The notes below the pieces were generated by a model. It ran no database searches and was not told where the DNA came from. It saw only the letters and a program-made list of their open reading frames with translations. From Stictocephala bisonia (lineage: Eukaryota > Arthropoda > Insecta > Hemiptera > Membracidae): 64,000 bases of DNA. Below, one piece after another: positions 58,863 through 64,000 of this stretch (positions within the stretch are counted from its first letter, which is position 1; every line of letters starts with the position of its first letter). The translations under genes and the position numbers were made by a program. The stretch spans positions 2,939,010 to 3,003,009 of the forward strand of contig JAQJVL010000056.1 of assembly GCA_035578905.1 (NCBI GenBank), read 5' to 3'.

Positions 58863-59983
58863 ATGAAGGTCACAGCAGTTTGTGTGTTGATGTGCGTGTG
58901 TGTGAGTATGGCCGTAGCAATGCCCCAGGGGTTCCAGCAAGGAGAACAGAAGTTCCCTGGAGGTGGCAAGGATGGAGGGTGGAATGTAGGTGTGGACAAG
59001 ACCAGAGAGGGAGGTACTCAAGTTCAAGCAGAAGCCCAGAAGAAGTGGGATGTGTCAAGTAGTGGCAAAACACAAGCTGAGGTAAGATTTATTTGCTACA
59101 ATTTTATATGAAACGTTTTTTTAAAACTATATACTCTATAGTTGTATAGTTTATAAATTAATATACTGATAATCAGCTTGAATACTCGTTTATAATGTCA
59201 TCTTCAACTGCTATAATTTTACAATATTTTTAATAATGACTGTGCACTTTATGAATTTATTTTCGAATGTCTGTCATTAAAGAATATTCTTAAGCCATCA
59301 CTTATATTGCATATTTAAAATTAATTGTTTAGTATTTATTCAGCAAATTGTTAACTTCCATTATTACATCATGTAAACATTTCTTAACAATTCAGTACTT
59401 TTATTGTAAAGCACTATTGATTAGAACACTGCCAACCAAAAGCCATAGACTCATTAACTTATAATTAATTGCAATTTGATCGAAAAACGTATTACATACA
59501 CGTTTATAAATACACAACCAATTCGAGGGTTCTGATTTTATCTTAATGACTAATTAATTTAGATAAGACGTTCTTGAGGAACTAAGGTACTCGCTTACCA
59601 AGTAACTCAACCAATTAGAATTTCCGGTTACTATTTACTTTTAACCCAGTCCGGAAGTCATGTCAGAGAATTGATCTCAGGTTAAGTGAGAGCGTGGACT
59701 AACAATTTACTCTTGTTCTCTGGATCTATACTGAAAAGCTCAACATTCTTTCTAAATTTGTCAGCATAAATTAATTTTTTTTAACTTAACTGAAAGAGAT
59801 TTTAAAAATTATCATGTAGCTTGTTTCTATTAAAGTATATTTAATTTGTTATCATAAAATAAAAAATGTTTCTTTGTTCTGTAGGTCCACGGTCACTGGG
59901 ATAGAACCTACGGAGGACCAAACCACGGTACAAGGGATCACGGAGTTGGAGGAAGCATTGGGGGATCCTGGGGAAAGAAGTAA
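58863..59983 (+). CDS. Glycine-rich antimicrobial-peptide-like gene 3 (two coding exons)
   Basis: Exons 58863-59081 and 59885-59983; the intron begins GTAAGA and ends TGTAG, phase 0; the product is 105 aa. It differs from gene 2 at six positions: V10M and V16M in the signal peptide, and G49E, G66S, N89T and F94V in the mature part. The signal peptide ends after residue 19. The mature peptide is Cys-free with [22 protein letters not shown] and the terminal [11 protein letters not shown]. Exon layout, splice phase and ATG context are as in gene 2. A polyadenylation signal is at 60199. The promoter 1.1 kb upstream has kB and GATA sites. Inferred role: secreted immune peptide. A frame on the minus strand across exon 1 is a shadow. 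Confidence 0.85.
59082..59884 (+). other. Intron of peptide gene 3
   Basis: 803 bases, AT-rich, no repeat or gene recognised. The retroelement tail seen in the gene 2 intron is absent. Confidence 0.7.
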
Positions 59984-60231
59984 AAGATCCTCTTCTTCCT
60001 CTAATATCTGTGATACTGTGCAAATATTGTATTCTCTGATTAAGACTTTTCTCTCATAACTTTTTCTCATAAAATTGTTTATATTGTTTTTATGTAAATA
60101 CAACCTTGTTTTTCTAATAGTTGTAATGTTATATGTAAAAATACCTTATTTACTGGTAATTCAGTTTAATTACTTTAAACTACTTACTTAAAAAGTGCAA
60201 TAAATAAATAAAAAAACGTACCAAGTATAGC

Positions 60232-60715
60232 TCTTACATTCTTACATATGAGACGCCGACACAACGTTGTTAGAATTTTAAAGCGAATATGAATGGTTAT
60301 ATGAGTGTAGGATGTGTGTGGATGAGTGTAGTCTGGTTACTAACTGAGTTCAACTGTACCTCAGAAAGGGCAATTTATTAATAGCCCAACAGCCAGGGCA
60401 ACTAAGGGACCTACAGCTTTACGTGGAATCCGAACCACGTAGTGCTGGTCTGGTTTTCAGCTAATTTACAAGCCTGATACTCAGTTATCTCCCCCACACA
60501 ACATCCGCACAATGATTACCACCCAACATGGACACCCCAGACTTCTCTAGTAGTGTCCACGCCGATAGCAACCATCAAGCGGACGTCATGTTGGTATTAC
60601 GAGGACCGAGCATCCAACAATCGTCTACAATCTCCCAAACACTTTGTCCCCAAGTAGCTGAGTTACAGCACTGCGCCACCAGTGCCGACTTATTGTGCTT
60701 AGGGAATAAATGGTA
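60232..60715 (-). repeat. SINE copy, most complete
   Basis: Spans TTCTTACATATGAGACGCCG at one end to CTGCGCCACCAGTGCCGACT at the other. On the minus strand it has an A-box-like GGTGGCGCAGTGC, then GGACACTACTAGAGAAGTCT and GGTTCGGATTCCACGTAAAG. Copies or parts lie at 38447, 48889 and 49326. Confidence 0.8.
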
Positions 60716-61829
60716 TGTTATGTCTTAAAATGTTTATGTTTCACAGTAAGCAGAGTTATGTGAAGCCAGTAGTCTTCTTAAAAGGAAACAAATTATTGAT
60801 GAACTTAGGGATTCGGGAACTTATAGAAGTTTGGTAAGAGGTGAATATATAAAAAATTCCAGTAAAATGTAAATGAACACGCATTTGAATTACATTTTAG
60901 GTCTGAGAAAAATGTCTATAATATTGCAATAATATTTTAGTGAGGTTAGTGTCATGACAGACAAAACTTTAATTTTTCAAACTTGAGTTACTTGGTTGAA
61001 GTCAATAAGCATTGTGTATTAGATAGTAAGAGGGCATTCCAATCATATGGATTTTTTCTATTCGACACATTTTTAAAAATGTTTAAATGGTATTAGCGAA
61101 TGAAAACACGTAAATTAAACCAATGTTATTGCACATACAGTTTTACTTAAAAAGGGTTGAGAACACGTAATCCTCTTTTCGTTCACCGAGAAATCCTGAT
61201 GCTGCTTCCATCACTACTCTCAACACAGTTGGCATCTGACACCATCTTTTCCTCTCTACTACATGGCAGACTGAGGAACGAACCCCACCCACTAGTCTGA
61301 TCCACCCCCAAACACCATTCTTGCTATACCAGGGGATCTTGGATCCATCCTCCTTGCTGGAACTCTCCTATACCACACTACTTTTACTTTCATGGTGGTA
61401 TTGGTTGACTCGAAAATAAATACCCAATAGATATTAAAAATGAATATCAAATAACGAAAATCACAAATAAATAATCGTGGACGATTCAAAATCTAGAGAA
61501 CAAGGCTTAATTATAATAAAATGCTTCTACCTCAACATTTCGCGTTGAATTGTAATATTTTTTAGTGCGTTTCAACAAATGCTTTGAGTACGTTGAGCAT
61601 TATGTTGTAACTTAAAGTATTATATCAAGACATTTGTTGTCCTAAGAAGTATTGATATAAGAAAGGCTATGTATACAATAATAATTAACAAGACAAATTT
61701 ATCAGAGTATTATTTAATAAATAGAGATAACTAGGTTTGTTCCCTCAGGACTTTACCAGACAAAGTTTTCGGAAAAATAATAATTAAGTTTTTTTTTCAT
61801 CCAAATAAAATTTAAATACAAAAGATAAG
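60716..61829. other. Gene-free spacer
   Basis: A GC-richer patch at about 61160-61420 does not resemble anything I recognise. No gene. Confidence 0.4.
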
Positions 61830-61901
61830 TGCGATGGCCGGGAATCGAACCCGGATCAACTGCTTGGAAGGCAACTATGCTGACCATTACACCACCATCG
61901 C
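61830..61901 (-). tRNA. tRNA-Gly (TCC)
   Basis: Identical 72-base gene. TTTT follows on the minus strand (CTTATCTTTTG). Its 5' flank (61902-62000, with CACTTTCAA, TTGAAGCGTTCGAGGC) is homologous to that of the copy at 34549. Confidence 0.97.
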
Positions 61902-62057
61902 ACGTTAGGAAGATCAAGAGAAAGGCACATCCTCAAGGTACATTTCTTGCACTTTCAACTTTCAATTAGTGTTCGGTATTGAAGCGTTCGAGGCGTCAGC
62001 GTCTTGAACAATTAAGCTTTATGTAATTTTTTATATATTTATTTGTATTTATTCTTA

Positions 62058-62320
62058 GGACACCGATCATCAAGATATGAACGAATATGTATTTCAAATG
62101 AGTGTGATGAGTATAGATGAGTTAATGTAGTCATTGTTACAAACTAAGGCCTACAATTCCTTAGAAAGTGTCAGTAATTAATAGCTAATTGACAAATGAA
62201 CAGCCAGTGGTTATAAGCTGGTCCCTTTCAAAATTTATTACGACTGTGATTGGGACTGAACTGAGAACCTTTAGCTTACGAAGCTGGGATTCAACTAACT
62301 CAGCTACCGACCAATTTAAT
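62058..62320 (-). repeat. tRNA-derived SINE-like element
   Basis: On the minus strand the head GGTCGGTAGCTGAGTTAGTT resembles an A box and GGTTCTCAGTTCAGTCCC a B box. The tail ends ATATCTTGATGATCGG. Homologous over its length to 5757-5990. Confidence 0.75.
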
Positions 62321-63072
62321 AAGATAACCTAAAATGTCAAACAGATTAACCTCAGACTTATTGATGTGCTAATAAACTATCCACTTGCATTGGCAACGAA
62401 TTGGATGCCAAGTAGATATGCAAATCTACATGAATCTTGCAATCAGTGTAATAATGTGGAATCTGTTACTACGTTTCATTTATAAATAATTAAAAATCTA
62501 ACGCAAAATTAAAAACTCAAAAAACAATGTTGAAATTTATTAAATTTTATGAAGGTTGCAAAGACATAACATTTTTATAATTTATTAGTACTTATGATTA
62601 AAATCGTATCCCTTAAAATAACTTTAATACGTGCAATTTTCAATACTATACAATCTCTCTCTTAAACATTCTGAATAAACTAAGGGAGCATCCCTGCACG
62701 AAGTCAACCTTTCACTCGCTATACTTGTGAAATCTCTGCCTTCGGCCTCGGCATCTAACTTTTGAGTACAAATAATAATGGTTAAACTGTATTACAGTGA
62801 CTCTCTTACTGCATTTGATTTTCTCTCTATTTATGGTTTAAATATAAACAGCCAATGTTATAAATATTACAACATTTTGCATTCAAACTAGTGTTTATTA
62901 AAACATAAAAACTAATTTACAAACACTCTTAAAAGTTATACTTTTAAGAATCAATGACGTATAAAATATATGTATAATAACATTGTCGTATGAAACAGAG
63001 TTAGACCAGATGAACAAGATTTTGTTGAAATAAATTTATCACAAAAATAAAAGTTGAAAGGAACTTGATCCT
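62321..63072. other. Region between SINE and peptide gene 4
   Basis: No gene. A possible polyadenylation signal for gene 4 on the minus strand is at 62894-62899 (TTTATT on the plus strand). Confidence 0.45.
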
Positions 63073-64000
63073 CTACTTCTTCCCCCAGGAACTCCCAATG
63101 CTGCCTCCAAATCCGTGATCCCTACTGCCGTGGTTCGGGCCTCCGTATGTTCTATGCCAGTGGCCGTGGACCTAAAGGACAAAGAAACAAAATGATTTTA
63201 GATTTTATATTTGTAATTTGTCTATAAACTAGTATATTAGTTAAAGTAATCCAGGCTAAATATAAGGAATATTAAATTCCTTTAAATATCAATTTCTTTT
63301 TATTGAACAAGTATTGATAAAATAACGCTCCATTTGTTTTTTAATATTTAAATTTTTTCTGGATTATTTAATTTTTATTTATTCTATAAATGCCTGATAT
63401 AGGTTATATGATTATTGAATCTTTGGAATTAACTCAAAATTTGCATAGAAGATAGGTATGTACATGCTTCACTTGTTTGTACGTATTGAACAAAATTAGG
63501 CACCTACTTTAAAGTAAAGAGCAAAATTAATTGTTAAACATTTAATTCTTAGCAAAAATCGTGTTTTTAATTTCTCTTACGTTATTTTTGTTTTATTAAA
63601 ACAATCAATATTAACGGCAATTTTTCCACTTAACAATAGCAGTTCGAATTGGGGTTATTGAAAAAATCTACCTTGGTGATAGAGGGAAAGTTAAAATCCT
63701 TTTTAAGGGATTATTAAAAACATGATTTGGTTGTCGAATGTTACAATCAGCTTAAATTGAAACAATTTTTACTTGAGTTAAAACACTTTTAAATAAACAC
63801 ATTAAGGACAAAATATAGATTAAAACTTGATTTAAAGTTCAGTTATTTTTTATTTATTAAATGCAATATGTATTTCAAATGGATCAGAATTGATAAAAAA
63901 TTATTTAAATTTATCATGTATTACTTAGTTTTAAGGTAAATTTACAAATATTTTATTAAAATCTTACCTCAGCTTGTGTTTTGCCACTAATTGTCACATC
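63073..64000 (-). CDS. Glycine-rich antimicrobial-peptide-like gene 4 (5' end outside window)
   Basis: On the minus strand exon 2 is 63171-63073 (stop TAG at 63075-63073) and the end of exon 1 is 64000-63968, giving the last 43 residues. The intron 63967-63172 has GTAAGA and TTTAG borders in phase 0, as in the paralogues. Exon 2 differs from gene 2 at three residues (D to H in GHWHRTYGG, N to S, and G to S in GSIGSSWGKK); the exon 1 tail reads TISGKTQAE. It lies tail to tail with gene 3, 3.1 kb away, so at least one duplication was inverted. Signal peptide and promoter are beyond the window. Inferred role as for genes 2 and 3. Confidence 0.8.

Overview
The window is AT-rich, intron-bearing animal DNA, almost certainly from an insect. 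Evidence: small secreted glycine-rich peptide genes with GT-AG introns, TATA plus TCAGT-type start sites and Rel/NF-kB-like sites; three identical eukaryotic tRNA-Gly(TCC) genes; and many metazoan transposons (a non-LTR retrotransposon with APE endonuclease, Tc1/mariner-superfamily, Academ-like, Polinton-like polymerase, tRNA-derived and 5S-like SINEs). Hemiptera is a guess from the transposon flavour, not shown.

Layout. 1-1283: 5' part of a non-LTR retrotransposon on the minus strand, running off the left edge. It joins abruptly to 1284-2642, a broken N-terminal part of a Polinton/Maverick-type DNA polymerase gene with its TATA region (about 2833). 2859-3760: local tandem repeats. 4072-4611: hAT-type MITE. 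5757-5990: SINE. 8283-8612: another inverted-repeat element. 8688-18153: a large decayed Academ-like DNA transposon with inverted ends of about 600 bp, whose left end is split by a 3,024-bp element (8745-11768). That inner element has an intact 500-aa DD82E transposase and matches the Sailor group of the IS630-Tc1-mariner superfamily. 18890-23655: 4.7 kb of a 34-bp satellite with a 1,020-bp higher-order repeat. 24785-26520: dead LINE reverse transcriptase holding a hairpin insert. 27573-27890: 33-bp minisatellite. 28862-29045: 5S rRNA-like SINE.

31.5-64 kb holds the host genes: four paralogous two-coding-exon genes for short, cysteine-free (mature part) glycine-rich secreted peptides. They lie at 31583-33375, 45232-46697 and 58863-59983 (plus strand) and 63073-64000 (minus strand, cut by the window edge). 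They resemble insect inducible antimicrobial peptides of the coleoptericin/diptericin kind. Genes 2 and 3 have a conserved promoter with a GATA motif, a palindromic kB site 53-54 bp downstream of it, a TATA box, a TCAGT/ACAGT start and a non-coding first exon far upstream. tRNA-Gly(TCC) genes (34549, 43617, 61830) are interspersed with the peptide genes and share flanking DNA, so peptide genes and tRNA genes probably spread by segmental duplication. A deleted tRNA copy (34842-34885) and an orphan upstream block (50741-52170) look like debris of that process. Transposons (a SINE-split mariner-type transposase at 38218-39260, a palindromic mariner element at 47619-48825, a nested element at 52721-55291) and mirrored minisatellites (39480-41300) fill the spaces.

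The likely working unit is an immune peptide cluster under Rel and GATA control. The transposon nest at 8.7-18.2 kb is the best-resolved mobile structure.
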